A stretch of 64,000 nucleotides of DNA from SB11 sp037968475 (GTDB taxonomy: Bacteria; Bacteroidota; Bacteroidia; UBA8524), in the NCBI GenBank assembly GCA_037968475.1, contig JBBKVO010000053.1, positions 28,221 through 92,220 on the forward strand. The letters are read 5' to 3'. The translations under genes were made by a program, and so were the position numbers. Positions 1 through 8,284 of the stretch are shown here, one piece after another. The notes beneath the pieces are model-generated. The model ran no database searches and was not told the origin of the DNA. It was given only the letters and a program-made list of their open reading frames with translations. Numbering within the stretch: the first letter of the stretch is position 1; each line of letters starts with the position of its first letter.

Positions 1-382
1 TTGAAGCATTAATAGCCATTTTAATTTCATCAGTAGTTTTGGCTACTGCCACTTGGCTAATCACTTTTTTGGTATTTGCATCAACCAAAACAATAAGTCC
101 TGTTGATTTTATTGAGCTAACAGCATCATAAACACCTTTTTCTTCTAAAGTAATTTTTGATGTTGCCTTGGTAGCATCATCCGTTAAATTATTTACTACA
201 AAAGCCACATCATAGCTACCTGCATACGATGCCACGATATCTTTTTCTACACGCTGGCCATTGGCTTGACAAGCGGGACACCAACTGGCAGTATTAACTA
301 CTGCAATAACTTTGGGTTGTGATTGTGCAAATGACGCAACGGCAAATAGCATCATTAAGACTACAAGTTGAATTTTTTTCAT
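1..382 (-). CDS. Secreted thioredoxin-like protein, 3' end outside window
   Basis: About 127 codons are present; the C-terminus runs off the left edge. The start at 382 gives a clear signal peptide (MKKIQLVVLMMLFAVASFAQ). A WCPAC motif follows at residues 34-38, so both redox cysteines (C35, C38) are present, preceded by the hydrophobic strand typical of a thioredoxin fold. It is probably a periplasmic thiol-disulfide or redox-sensing protein. A TAGTTTTG box lies about 40 nt upstream. The downstream part resembles a thioredoxin alpha/beta domain but is too short to assign a subfamily such as TlpA or ResA. It is not in the ordinary two-gene contexts that would reveal a partner. Confidence 0.8.
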   Translation of the reverse strand, partial: MKKIQLVVLMMLFAVASFAQSQPKVIAVVNTASWCPACQANGQRVEKDIVASYAGSYDVAFVVNNLTDDATKATSKITLEEKGVYDAVSSIKSTGLIVLVDANTKKVISQVAVAKTTDEIKMAINAS

Positions 383-422
383 ATTAGTTTTTCTTAGTTG
401 TTGTTTTATGTAAAATGCAATA

Positions 423-430
423 CAAAACTA
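423..430 (-). promoter_or_regulatory. Bacteroidota -7 box TAGTTTTG
   Basis: On the minus strand this reads TAGTTTTG, an exact TAnnTTTG match, about 40 nt before the thioredoxin-like start at 382. No convincing -33 TTG was found at the usual 17-23 nt spacing. Confidence 0.4.
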
Positions 431-497
431 AGTAGGACGCACCCCACCTGTGTAGGACTATTGTGGATAGCCCTTGCACTAAAAACTAATACGTGTA

Positions 498-1373
498 TTA
501 ACGAATGTGTTGGCGATATTCTTCGGGCGTTATTTGAGCCCATTTTTTAAAGAAACGGTTAAAATATGCAGGATCATCAAAACCCAAGCCGTAAGCTATC
601 TCTTTTACACTGTTCTGAGTTAAATATAAGGTGCGCTTGGCCTCAACCATTACTCGCTCTTTTATTATTTGCCCGGGGCTTTTGCCATAAAACCGTTTGG
701 TAAGTTTTGATAATGTATTGGGCTGTATAAACAGCTTATCAGCATAAAAAGCTACGCTGTGTTGTTTTTGAAAGTTCCCCTCCACCAAATCCTGAAAATT
801 AAGTAGCAAAGCATTTTCGGGCTGAACAGGTTGCTCGCTAACCTTATCCATCACTTCTACTTTTTCGCGACTGGCCTTTATCAAAAAAATCTTTAAGTAA
901 GAAAAAAGCATCTCTTCTTGACTCAATCCCTCGCCTTTACTAAACTCATCAAAAATATTATCAGCCACCATATCCAAATCAGTAGCTAACTTAGAGCCTG
1001 CCTCCAAAAATGGAGGGCCATAAACACTATTAAACAATACCCCATTACACGATACCTCGTGGCGGTGTTTTTCGATACAAAAAAACTCACTCGAAAACTC
1101 AATCAACAAACCTTTAAACGTCTTTCCTTCCTCTACCACAAACGGTTGGAAAGGCAAAAGAAACATTAATGTATTGGGTTGTAGTGCATGCCTTCCAAAA
1201 TCAATTTTTATCTCCCCCTCCCCTTCTTTCACCCAAAACACCGTATAATATTTAAAAAAGGCAGGCTTATTGCTACCCTTTTCCATAGATAATTCAGTTT
1301 CAGATATTCTAAAAGCTAAATCATCGGTGGCTTTATAAATACTATGCGTATTTTTGGAAAGTAATTGTATCAT
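498..1373 (-). CDS. AraC-family transcriptional regulator
   Basis: 291 residues from the ATG at 1373. The N-terminal half is a cupin-like ligand-sensing domain (FGRHALQPNTLMFLLPFQPF region). The C-terminal ~100 residues are a double helix-turn-helix AraC domain, with the first HTH around SVAFYADKLFIQPNTLSKL and the second around SVKEIAYGLGFDDPAYFNRF, followed by the conserved TPEEYRQ end. An upstream TTG at 1448 would add 25 residues, but a TATATTTG box at 1382-1389 makes the ATG at 1373 the better start. Its ligand is unknown. The nearest gene in the same direction is the thioredoxin-like gene 116 bp downstream, a possible but unproven target. Confidence 0.9.
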   Translation of the reverse strand: MIQLLSKNTHSIYKATDDLAFRISETELSMEKGSNKPAFFKYYTVFWVKEGEGEIKIDFGRHALQPNTLMFLLPFQPFVVEEGKTFKGLLIEFSSEFFCIEKHRHEVSCNGVLFNSVYGPPFLEAGSKLATDLDMVADNIFDEFSKGEGLSQEEMLFSYLKIFLIKASREKVEVMDKVSEQPVQPENALLLNFQDLVEGNFQKQHSVAFYADKLFIQPNTLSKLTKRFYGKSPGQIIKERVMVEAKRTLYLTQNSVKEIAYGLGFDDPAYFNRFFKKWAQITPEEYRQHIR

Positions 1374-1381
1374 AGTGATTT

Positions 1382-1389
1382 CAAATATA
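1382..1389 (-). promoter_or_regulatory. -7 box TATATTTG for the AraC gene
   Basis: The minus strand reads TATATTTG 8 nt before the ATG at 1373. It places transcription start just before that ATG and argues against the upstream TTG at 1448. Confidence 0.5.
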
Positions 1390-1524
1390 GGTGTATGGCA
1401 CAAAACATAAATTGTGCCTAAGTTGCCGCTTATATTAATTATCCACAAAGAGGGCTATATAGCCAACTTTTACACATTATAAGTGGTCTACGTAAAATAA
1501 TTACCCGCAAGCCACTTGTTTTTA

Positions 1525-1532
1525 TATTTTTG
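1525..1532 (+). promoter_or_regulatory. -7 box TATTTTTG
   Basis: Exact TAnnTTTG match, 25 nt before the DUF5606 start at 1558. No clear -33 TTG. Confidence 0.5.
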
Positions 1533-1557
1533 CGCGGGTTTAACAACCAGAAGAGAG

Positions 1558-2124
1558 ATGGAACTTAAAGATATTGTATCAGTAGCCGGCGTGCCCGGTT
1601 TGCACAAAATAGTGGGACAACGCCCCTCAGGCCTTATATTGGAAACAATAGATGCGTTGCAACGCCGTTTTCCTACATCGTTAACGCAAAAGGTATCTAT
1701 ATTAGAAGATATAGCCATGTTTACCACCACCGATGAGGTGAAACTGAAAGATGTTTTGGTAAACATTAACGAAAAAGAAAAAGGCGGACTTACTGTTCCT
1801 GATAAAAAAGCCAACAACGACCAGCTTAAAACGTTTATGGAAGCTGCATTACCCGATTATGATAAAGAAAGGGTATATGTAAGCGACATTAAAAAACTTG
1901 CCGCTTGGTACTTATTGCTTAAAGATCATCTGGATTTTGAAGCACTAAAAAATAGTGATGACAGCAACAGCGATGAAAACGCTGACGAGAACCAAAAAGC
2001 TGATTTGAAACCTGCCAAAGAAGTAAAACCTAAAGTAGCTAAAAAGCCTTCGGCTAAAGTGAATACCAAAAACGTAGGCGCAAAACAAAATGCTATGCCC
2101 CGCAAAACTGGTGGTGGTGGTTGA
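1558..2124 (+). CDS. DUF5606 family protein
   Basis: 188 residues from the ATG at 1558. The N-terminal part (ELKDIVSVAGVPGLHKIVGQ onward, to about residue 130) matches the DUF5606 family as I remember it from Bacteroidota: a small beta domain followed by a helical part with the conserved pattern of a short helix ending in AWYLLLK. No catalytic motif is visible and the function is unknown. The last ~55 residues are low complexity, rich in Lys, Ala, Pro and Asn, and probably disordered; the basic tail could bind nucleic acid or acidic partners. It has its own -7 box and a hairpin terminator, so it looks monocistronic. Confidence 0.85.
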   Translation: MELKDIVSVAGVPGLHKIVGQRPSGLILETIDALQRRFPTSLTQKVSILEDIAMFTTTDEVKLKDVLVNINEKEKGGLTVPDKKANNDQLKTFMEAALPDYDKERVYVSDIKKLAAWYLLLKDHLDFEALKNSDDSNSDENADENQKADLKPAKEVKPKVAKKPSAKVNTKNVGAKQNAMPRKTGGGG

Positions 2125-2151
2125 TATTTAACAGCACCCGATATATCAAAG

Positions 2152-2182
2152 AATCCGAATGGGCTACCCGTTCGGATTTTTT
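2152..2182 (+). terminator. Intrinsic terminator after DUF5606 gene
   Basis: AATCCGAATGGG pairs with CCCGTTCGGATT (one T-G wobble) around a CTA loop, followed by a T-run. It lies 27 bp after the stop codon. Confidence 0.8.
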
Positions 2183-2241
2183 GCTTTTAGCTTTAATCGA
2201 AATTTAATGTCCCTTAAAAAATCTTTTATTAAATTTATATA

Positions 2242-3192
2242 ATGAAAAAAGCCTTACTATTTTTTGTTTGCATAACAATATCAATGCTTGCCAAAACTCA
2301 ACTTTTCATTGGTAAAATTGATTTTGAAAACCCTGTATTGGTAAGTGAAGACAAACCATTAAAATTTGAAATTATAATGGGTCGCCACCCCAACAATATT
2401 TGGCAAGTGGGGCATCCTCAAAAAACTTTTTTCGACTCAGCATACGGAGGTAAAAATGCCATTGTAACCGACACAGTGCAACCCTATCCCACAAATGCCT
2501 ATTCATACTTTGACGTTAAATTGTACAATATGGTATCACTTGGAGGTAGATTAATGGCTGATTTTTCTTTCTACCACAAATTTGAAATAGAAAAGGGAAA
2601 AGCAGGAGGATATATTTTAGCATCAATAGACAATGGTATTACATGGGAAAATATTATTGATAAAAACAACCAAATTACCTTTTGCGATGTTTGCCAATAT
2701 AAAAAAGCCGGAGGGCTGTATAAATATACAGATACCTTGAATAATGGGAAACCTGCTTTTAGTGGAAAATCAAAAGGATGGCAAGAGGTATTTATACGTT
2801 TTGGAAGTTCTGCTGTTAAAAAACAACCTTTTGACACACTAATTTTTAGATTTGTATTTGAAGCCAACAACTCGCAAAACCCCACCGATGGTTGGATGAT
2901 TGATGATATTTGGTTTAGCAATGATTATACTTCATTAATTGCCAAAAATACCAAGAACAACCTATCTATTTACCCCAACCCTGCGCAAGGCAATACCACA
3001 ATACAAACCACAAACGGAGAAGAAATACAAAACATAACCATTAAAGATGTTTTAGGCAAAGAAGTCTTTGCTCAAAAAGCTATAAACCAAAACTCTATTA
3101 CGCTAAATCTTAGCCACTTGCCCAAAGGCTACTATTTTGCAACTGTTGAAACCCAAAAAGGGTTATCAACACAGCGGCTTATTTTGCAATAA
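2242..3192 (+). CDS. Secreted protein with T9SS type A sorting domain
   Basis: 316 residues. A signal peptide (about residues 1-19, MKKALLFFVCITISMLAKTQ) is followed by a ~220-residue domain of probable beta-sandwich type with a WMIDDIWF motif near its end, like jelly-roll or carbohydrate-binding-like modules in Bacteroidota exoproteins. The last ~75 residues are a type IX secretion sorting domain: SIYPNPAQGNTTI, an IKDVLGKEV strand and the closing LPKGYYFATVETQKG block. It is therefore probably exported by T9SS and anchored on or released from the cell surface. No catalytic residues were recognised. The T9SS machinery itself is not encoded in this window. Confidence 0.85.
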   Translation: MKKALLFFVCITISMLAKTQLFIGKIDFENPVLVSEDKPLKFEIIMGRHPNNIWQVGHPQKTFFDSAYGGKNAIVTDTVQPYPTNAYSYFDVKLYNMVSLGGRLMADFSFYHKFEIEKGKAGGYILASIDNGITWENIIDKNNQITFCDVCQYKKAGGLYKYTDTLNNGKPAFSGKSKGWQEVFIRFGSSAVKKQPFDTLIFRFVFEANNSQNPTDGWMIDDIWFSNDYTSLIAKNTKNNLSIYPNPAQGNTTIQTTNGEEIQNITIKDVLGKEVFAQKAINQNSITLNLSHLPKGYYFATVETQKGLSTQRLILQ

Positions 3193-3231
3193 ATTTCTCA
3201 AATTCGCTGTTTATTCAAAAAAACATAGAAC

Positions 3232-4932
3232 ATGAACGGCATTACCTCATTTATATCTAAAGACTATACTATTACCGATTGGGCGCACCTTGAGCCTTAT
3301 TTTACCCAACTATTACAACGCGATATCAATAGCAAAGCCGATTTGACGCAATGGCTTAAAGACCATAGCGACCTTGAAAGTGTGGTGAGCGAAGACCTTG
3401 CATGGAAGTACATAAACATGACCCGCGACACTACCGACAAGGAGAAAGAACAAGCCTATATTGATTTTGTGAGTGAAATACAACCGCAAATTTCTCCCAT
3501 AGAAAACGATTTGAATAAAAAGCTGGAAAGCTCGCCCTATACAAAACAGTTTAGCGACAGTGCACACAAAATATACCTACGCAACACGCTTACCTCGCTA
3601 GAGCTGTATAGAGCAGAAAACATACCGCTAGAGGTAGAAATACAAACCGAAAGCCAAAAATACGGTACTATTAGCGGAGCTATGACGGTAGAAATGGAAG
3701 GTAAGGAACTTACCCTACAACAAGCTGCCGTGTATATGAAAAAATTGGATAGAGATATACGCAAAGAGGCTTTTGAGAAGATTAGCAACCGCCGCCTGCA
3801 AGACAAAGACACGTTGGATAGTTTGCTAAACAAACTGATAGAACTACGCCACAAAGTAGCTCAAAATGCCGATTTTGATAATTTTAGAGATTATATGCAT
3901 ACCGCACTTTGCCGTTTCGACTATACGGTGAACGATTGCTTTAAATTCCACGATGCTGTGGCAGGACAAGTAGTGCCTTTGGCAAAAAAATTGGCCGAAG
4001 AACGCAAAAGCAAACTAGGGTATGAAAGCCTAAAACCTTGGGATGGTGATGTAAACCCTGATGGACTAGAACCTGTACACCCATTTAACAACGGCGAAGA
4101 GCTCGCTGAAAAAACCATAGCTGCTTTTAATCGCCTTGACCCATTTTTTGGTGAAGTAATAAGCACCATGCGCGCCAAAGGTCATTTGGATTTGGACAGT
4201 CGCAAAGGCAAAGCCCCCGGAGGTTATAACTACCCACTAGCGGTAAGTAACTACCCCTTTATTTTTATGAATTCGGCAGGTACGCTGCGCGATTTGGAAA
4301 CTATGGTACACGAAGGCGGACACGCCATACACAGTGTGCTAACCAAAGATTTAGAACTAAATGCCTTTAAAAGCTGCCCCAGTGAAGTTGCCGAGCTTGC
4401 TAGTATGAGCATGGAACTGATAAGCATGGATGTTTGGGACGAGTTTATAAAAGACCCTAACGAATTACGTCGCGCCAAAGCCGAACAACTGGAAGGCGTG
4501 ATAAAAACCCTGCCTTGGATAGCTACGGTAGATAAATTTCAGCATTGGTTGTATACCAACCCCACCCGCAGCAACGAAGAGCGCACTACGGCTTGGACTG
4601 AAATTGCTGATGAATTTGGCACGGGCACTACCGACTGGACTGGCTACGAAGAAGCCTATAAATACGCTTGGCAACGTCAACTGCACATATACGAAGTACC
4701 TTTTTATTATATAGAATACGGTTTTGCCCAATTGGGTGCTATTGGCGTATGGAAAAACTACGTAGAAAACAATGCGGAGGGATTGCGCCTATACAAAGCC
4801 GCCCTTAGCTTGGGCAATACCGCCACCATACCCGAAATTTATGCAGCAGCAGGCGTGAAATTTGATTTTAGCCCTGAGTACATAAAACAACTGTTTGATT
4901 TTGTTTGGGCTGAATATGAAAAACTTAAATAG
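3232..4932 (+). CDS. pepF: M3 family oligoendopeptidase (PepF-like)
   Basis: 566 residues, full length for the family. The zinc motif HEGGH lies at residues 360-364 and the downstream SEVAEL segment (about 384-389) supplies the third ligand glutamate of M3 peptidases. The upstream FIFMNSAG and DLETMVHEGGH context is typical. No signal peptide, so it is cytoplasmic and expected to cut short peptides. The start at 3232 is the first ATG and gives the normal N-terminal helical domain. The 3' end overlaps the next gene by 17 bp. PepF versus a closely related M3B peptidase cannot be separated from sequence alone. Confidence 0.92.
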   Translation: MNGITSFISKDYTITDWAHLEPYFTQLLQRDINSKADLTQWLKDHSDLESVVSEDLAWKYINMTRDTTDKEKEQAYIDFVSEIQPQISPIENDLNKKLESSPYTKQFSDSAHKIYLRNTLTSLELYRAENIPLEVEIQTESQKYGTISGAMTVEMEGKELTLQQAAVYMKKLDRDIRKEAFEKISNRRLQDKDTLDSLLNKLIELRHKVAQNADFDNFRDYMHTALCRFDYTVNDCFKFHDAVAGQVVPLAKKLAEERKSKLGYESLKPWDGDVNPDGLEPVHPFNNGEELAEKTIAAFNRLDPFFGEVISTMRAKGHLDLDSRKGKAPGGYNYPLAVSNYPFIFMNSAGTLRDLETMVHEGGHAIHSVLTKDLELNAFKSCPSEVAELASMSMELISMDVWDEFIKDPNELRRAKAEQLEGVIKTLPWIATVDKFQHWLYTNPTRSNEERTTAWTEIADEFGTGTTDWTGYEEAYKYAWQRQLHIYEVPFYYIEYGFAQLGAIGVWKNYVENNAEGLRLYKAALSLGNTATIPEIYAAAGVKFDFSPEYIKQLFDFVWAEYEKLK

Positions 4933-5344
4933 TAAAATTGCTAATTGGCTGCAAATAATCCCCATAGCTATACTATGGGGATGTATTTTTTATAGCATAT
5001 ACGCATTTATAGTAAACAATTCACCTATTACTATTGGTCATTATTTCGGCATTGGTTTTATTTTATTAGCCACAATATTATTTGTTACAAAAAAGCCGAT
5101 AGGAAATTTAATTGTAGGTGGTATACTAGTTTTAGCAGCAATAAACTTACTGCAATTTTTACCTTATACAAACCAAAGCCACCTAAGTGCTCACGTTACT
5201 GTCGGCAATACTTCATTTGAATCAGGCAGTTATGCCGAAACAGAACCTCCCTTTTCATTGGGTATTAACACCGAAATGTTGCTTCTTTTAGTGCTTTATT
5301 GTGTAGTTAATATTAAAACCATTTTAAGCTGGTTTAAAAAGTAA
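4916..5344 (+). CDS. Small membrane protein overlapping the peptidase gene
   Basis: 142 residues from the ATG at 4916, inside the last codons of the peptidase gene. About four hydrophobic segments are visible (roughly residues 12-33, 43-60, 66-84 and 118-136), with a polar extracytoplasmic stretch (TNQSHLSAHVTVGNTSFESG) between the third and fourth. I do not recognise the family. Overlap with the upstream gene implies translational coupling. Its 3' end overlaps the convergent lipoprotein gene by 11 bp. A strong hairpin is embedded in its first codons. Confidence 0.7.
   Translation: MKNLNSKIANWLQIIPIAILWGCIFYSIYAFIVNNSPITIGHYFGIGFILLATILFVTKKPIGNLIVGGILVLAAINLLQFLPYTNQSHLSAHVTVGNTSFESGSYAETEPPFSLGINTEMLLLLVLYCVVNIKTILSWFKK
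4958..4982 (+). terminator. Terminator-like hairpin inside the start of the overlapping gene
   Basis: Arms ATCCCCATAG and CTATGGGGAT pair perfectly around a 5-nt loop and are followed by GTATTTTTT. It lies 25 nt after the peptidase stop codon but inside the coding region of the downstream gene. It may end most peptidase transcripts or protect their 3' ends. Confidence 0.45.
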
Positions 5345-5951
5345 TCCCTATAGTAAAAGTTAAGCCGCCCTGTGCTACAAGAAATATAAGTACAGATAAT
5401 GCTATAAGTAATATAGGAACAGAAAGGATTAGTGCAAAATCGGCTTTGGGTTGGCCATACTCGCCCGTACGCTTAATTTGTCTTAGGGCTATAATAGAAA
5501 AAATAAAAGCCAACAAAGTAAAAACAGGAATTAGCAACGCAAAAAAACCACTAAATGCTAATGCTGCTGCCCCAGAACCTAAAATACCAATAGCACTCCA
5601 AAAAGCAATTTTTGCGTTTTTGTTCACCACATCAGTAGCAGGTAGTGGTATAATACTATCGTTTTCTACTGTATTTTGTTTGGTAAAAAACTTTATAGGC
5701 CGATTTTGTATTAGTTTTGGCGGCAAATCAATTTCAACCTTTTGAGGTACTGGCAGGCTTATTATTTGCTGTGTAATTTCTTTAGCCTTTAGCTGTTCGG
5801 CAATAACAATAGGTCTCTCTGCTTCCTCTTTGGCAGTTTCCTTAGCTACCACCTGCTTTTTTACTTTTGGGTAATGGCTATAAAGTCCACCAGTACATGA
5901 TGAAACAGTAAAAACTATAATAGTACTAAGATAAAAACAGAATTTGTCCAT
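5334..5951 (-). CDS. Lipoprotein with DUF4190-like membrane tail (paralog 1)
   Basis: 205 residues from the ATG at 5951. Residues 1-19 form a lipoprotein signal with lipobox VSSC (C19), followed at once by GGLYSHYPKVKKQ, a motif shared with the two neighbouring paralogs. A polar linker to about residue 110 leads into two or three hydrophobic segments around the conserved LRQIKRTGEYG turn, resembling DUF4190. The protein would be lipid-anchored at its N-terminus and also membrane-embedded at its C-terminus. It is last in a reverse-strand block with 15 bp to the gene before it. Function unknown; the tail could be a general membrane-embedding module. Confidence 0.8.
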   Translation of the reverse strand: MDKFCFYLSTIIVFTVSSCTGGLYSHYPKVKKQVVAKETAKEEAERPIVIAEQLKAKEITQQIISLPVPQKVEIDLPPKLIQNRPIKFFTKQNTVENDSIIPLPATDVVNKNAKIAFWSAIGILGSGAAALAFSGFFALLIPVFTLLAFIFSIIALRQIKRTGEYGQPKADFALILSVPILLIALSVLIFLVAQGGLTFTIGITF

Positions 5952-5966
5952 ATAATTATTCAACTA

Positions 5967-6629
5967 TTAAAGCATTGCAAAGAAAAAAATCAAGAAAAAA
6001 AACAGATATAAAAGCATAAGCAGCGCACCCAAAATAAATAATGAACCTATAACCAAAGCAAAAATTGCAGCACCTTTATTGGTATAAGTATCAGGCTTAT
6101 TTTTTATCTCACTTAATGCAATAATTGATGTTACAAAAGCTGCAATTCCCAAAGCTGTACCAACCAGAACAGCTAGTAATGCAAAGGGAGGAATGGCAAA
6201 CCCAAGAAGCATAGTAAATATCGCTGCTAAACTTAATATAAGTGAAGTATTGGCCGTACCATTAGGTCTTGGCTTTTCATCTACTTTTTGGTCTGTTTCC
6301 CTTTTAGACTCTAAAATTGTTTTTGATTCTTGTCTTTTAACTACATTGTTTTTGGTTTGTATCAACTCATTTTGGGTAGTTTGAGTTATTTGTTTAACCT
6401 CGCTATTTGATTGAAATGAATTTGAGACACTATCAGTAATGGTATGTATTTCGGTAGTATTTGCTATGGTTTCAGTTTTATTTAAAGAAACTTGCTTTTT
6501 CTTTTCGTGTTTTTGTTTGGTTATCACCTTGTCATTTTTTTTCACATATCCATAATGACCATACTTTGCACCTGAGCAAGCTGAAAGCAACAACACACAT
6601 AACAATAAATAGTACAAGTTTCTTTTCAT
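5967..6629 (-). CDS. Lipoprotein with DUF4190-like membrane tail (paralog 2)
   Basis: 220 residues from the ATG at 6629. The lipobox LSAC places lipidated Cys at residue 18, followed by SGAKYGHYGYVKK, a divergent copy of the motif in the two paralogs. The linker (about 25-130) is rich in Lys, Thr, Gln and Ser. The C-terminal ~95 residues hold three or four hydrophobic segments around IIALSEIKNKPDTYTNKG, the best DUF4190 match of the three. The protein ends in a very Phe/Leu-rich stretch. The 113-bp gap upstream is the largest in this block, so an internal promoter is possible. Function unknown. Confidence 0.8.
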   Translation of the reverse strand: MKRNLYYLLLCVLLLSACSGAKYGHYGYVKKNDKVITKQKHEKKKQVSLNKTETIANTTEIHTITDSVSNSFQSNSEVKQITQTTQNELIQTKNNVVKRQESKTILESKRETDQKVDEKPRPNGTANTSLILSLAAIFTMLLGFAIPPFALLAVLVGTALGIAAFVTSIIALSEIKNKPDTYTNKGAAIFALVIGSLFILGALLMLLYLFFFLIFFFAML

Positions 6630-6742
6630 AAATGTAAAAGTAACCTGCGTGCTTGAGTACAAATTGGCAGTTATTGCAACCTGTCAATTAAGTATTTGCA
6701 AAAACTGCAACAAGCAATAAAGCACTACTAAATATAAGTTAG

Positions 6743-7354
6743 CTAGGGAATAAACACATTGCCAATTTGCAAGCCCGTTCCGTTGGCCGATAGGTAGGCA
6801 ATAATGCCCACAATGCTTAAAAACAATAAAGGTATGGCTACATACAAAGCAAACTCGGCTTTATAACGCCCATGTTCACCTGTTTTCATTATTTTCCGTA
6901 TGGCTTTTATTCCTTTTACAAAAGCTAAAAGGGTACACAAAAACATGGCTATTAAAAACGCAGGATGGATTAATAATCCTGCTACAAAAAAAGTCAACGC
7001 ACCAATAGCTGCCACAAAAGCCACTTTAGCGTTTTTATTGTAATGGGTAGCATCGCGTGGCCTACCGTCGCCTGTTATGGCCGTTTTCTGGGTGGGTGCA
7101 TTTATTTGTTTCTGGGGTATTAAAGGCAATTGAGATTGCTCTATCTCAATTTTGATTGGTGATTGAACAGTCGCACTGGGTATGCTTATTCTTTTTGTAG
7201 GTAAAGTTTCGTGCTTCAGTGTAATTTTATCAAATTGTTTTTCGGGTAGATTTTTTTCTTTAGCCTGCTGCCTCACCTTTGGATAGTGAGTATATAGCCC
7301 CCCTGAGCAAGAGGTAAAGAAAACTAAAATTAGTATAACTAAGCACCTAAGCAT
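6743..7354 (-). CDS. Lipoprotein with DUF4190-like membrane tail (paralog 3)
   Basis: 203 residues, ATG at 7354. Lipobox FTSC gives lipidated C16, followed by SGGLYTHYPKVRQQ, nearly the same as paralog 1. A proline/threonine-rich linker precedes a two- or three-helix membrane tail with IRKIMKTGEHGRYKAEFAL at the loop, again aligning with paralog 1 (RQIKRTGEYGQPKADFAL). The two are closer to each other than to paralog 2, which suggests successive duplications. It follows the outer-membrane lipoprotein gene after 16 bp and is probably cotranscribed with it. Confidence 0.8.
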   Translation of the reverse strand: MLRCLVILILVFFTSCSGGLYTHYPKVRQQAKEKNLPEKQFDKITLKHETLPTKRISIPSATVQSPIKIEIEQSQLPLIPQKQINAPTQKTAITGDGRPRDATHYNKNAKVAFVAAIGALTFFVAGLLIHPAFLIAMFLCTLLAFVKGIKAIRKIMKTGEHGRYKAEFALYVAIPLLFLSIVGIIAYLSANGTGLQIGNVFIP

Positions 7355-7370
7355 ACACTAATATAGCATT

Positions 7371-8267
7371 TTACTCATAATCTTTTCCTAGCCTAAATTG
7401 TAAACTAAGCGAGGGAATAATAGTAAGTCCCTTAAAGTTAAAATTATCACCATTAAGCAATTTATACGTTCCGTAGTTTTGATAAAACATAGAACAGGCA
7501 GGGATAAGATATACATATTTATAGCCCACTTTGGCATTTATAAATGCTCCAAAAGAGGCGAAACCTTGTTTATTTTTCACCCCAAAAACAGGTTCATTTT
7601 TATCGTTAAAAACTCTATCGGGTAATGTAGTATAGGTAATTCGGCTATACGATGCGGCTACACCAAAGGCAAGACAACCGTATTCTTCTTCTTCGCCAAA
7701 TGAATAACTAAAAATTAGCGGTAATAAAAAATCGTTGCGTTTAAAGCTATAGCCCAATCGGCTTTGCAATTCTCCAAATACATTGGGCAGTTTATAGCCC
7801 TGCCAACTGTATTGCAAAGCTACACTACCATACAATTGGGTAGATTTCCCCACAGTACCAATATTTCCAGTAGTACCCATAAACTGGTATTGCAGCATAA
7901 AAGTATTGGCTTTTCCTGCCAGTTTATACCCTGCTTCAAACCGTTTGGCAATACCTGCACGCAAGTAAAAATCATATCCACTGCTAAAAGGGTCTACCGC
8001 GTAGGCAACAGCCGCTTTGTTTATAGTTTCTAAATTCCCGTCAACAGTTATACTATCTTTATTAGCAAGGTCGCTAATGTTTTGCTCTACAATTTTACCC
8101 ATTAATATTGCTGTACGTACAGGCACATTAGCTGTATACGATGCACCTGCCACCACATTTCCCTTAGGTGTTACTTTACCCGATTGATTGATAACACGCG
8201 GTGCAGCGCACGCTGTAAAAAGCAGGACTGCTAAACAAACAACTAAAATTTTATACGGCACTAACAT
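7371..8267 (-). CDS. Outer-membrane-type lipoprotein, probable beta-barrel
   Basis: 298 residues. A lipobox FTAC puts the lipidated Cys at residue 20. After APRVINQSGKVTPKGN comes a long run of alternating hydrophobic/polar strands with aromatic ends (AGYKLAGKANTFMLQYQFMG, YGSVALQYSWQGYKL, LPLIFSYSFGEEEEYG) and a C-terminal SLSLQFRLGKDYE, as in outer-membrane barrels. It sits 17 bp after the upstream membrane protein gene and 16 bp before paralog 3, so it is part of the same block. Function is unknown; co-location with the paralogs suggests one envelope process. Confidence 0.75.
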   Translation of the reverse strand: MLVPYKILVVCLAVLLFTACAAPRVINQSGKVTPKGNVVAGASYTANVPVRTAILMGKIVEQNISDLANKDSITVDGNLETINKAAVAYAVDPFSSGYDFYLRAGIAKRFEAGYKLAGKANTFMLQYQFMGTTGNIGTVGKSTQLYGSVALQYSWQGYKLPNVFGELQSRLGYSFKRNDFLLPLIFSYSFGEEEEYGCLAFGVAASYSRITYTTLPDRVFNDKNEPVFGVKNKQGFASFGAFINAKVGYKYVYLIPACSMFYQNYGTYKLLNGDNFNFKGLTIIPSLSLQFRLGKDYE

Positions 8268-8284
8268 TTATACTTTATTAATAA

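Noticed and set aside
1488..1817. 109-residue minus-strand frame over the DUF5606 gene
   Set aside because: Serine-rich antisense shadow, starting inside the conserved DUF5606 region.
2571..2921. 116-residue minus-strand frame in the T9SS cargo gene
   Set aside because: Antisense of a gene with signal peptide and sorting domain; no independent support.
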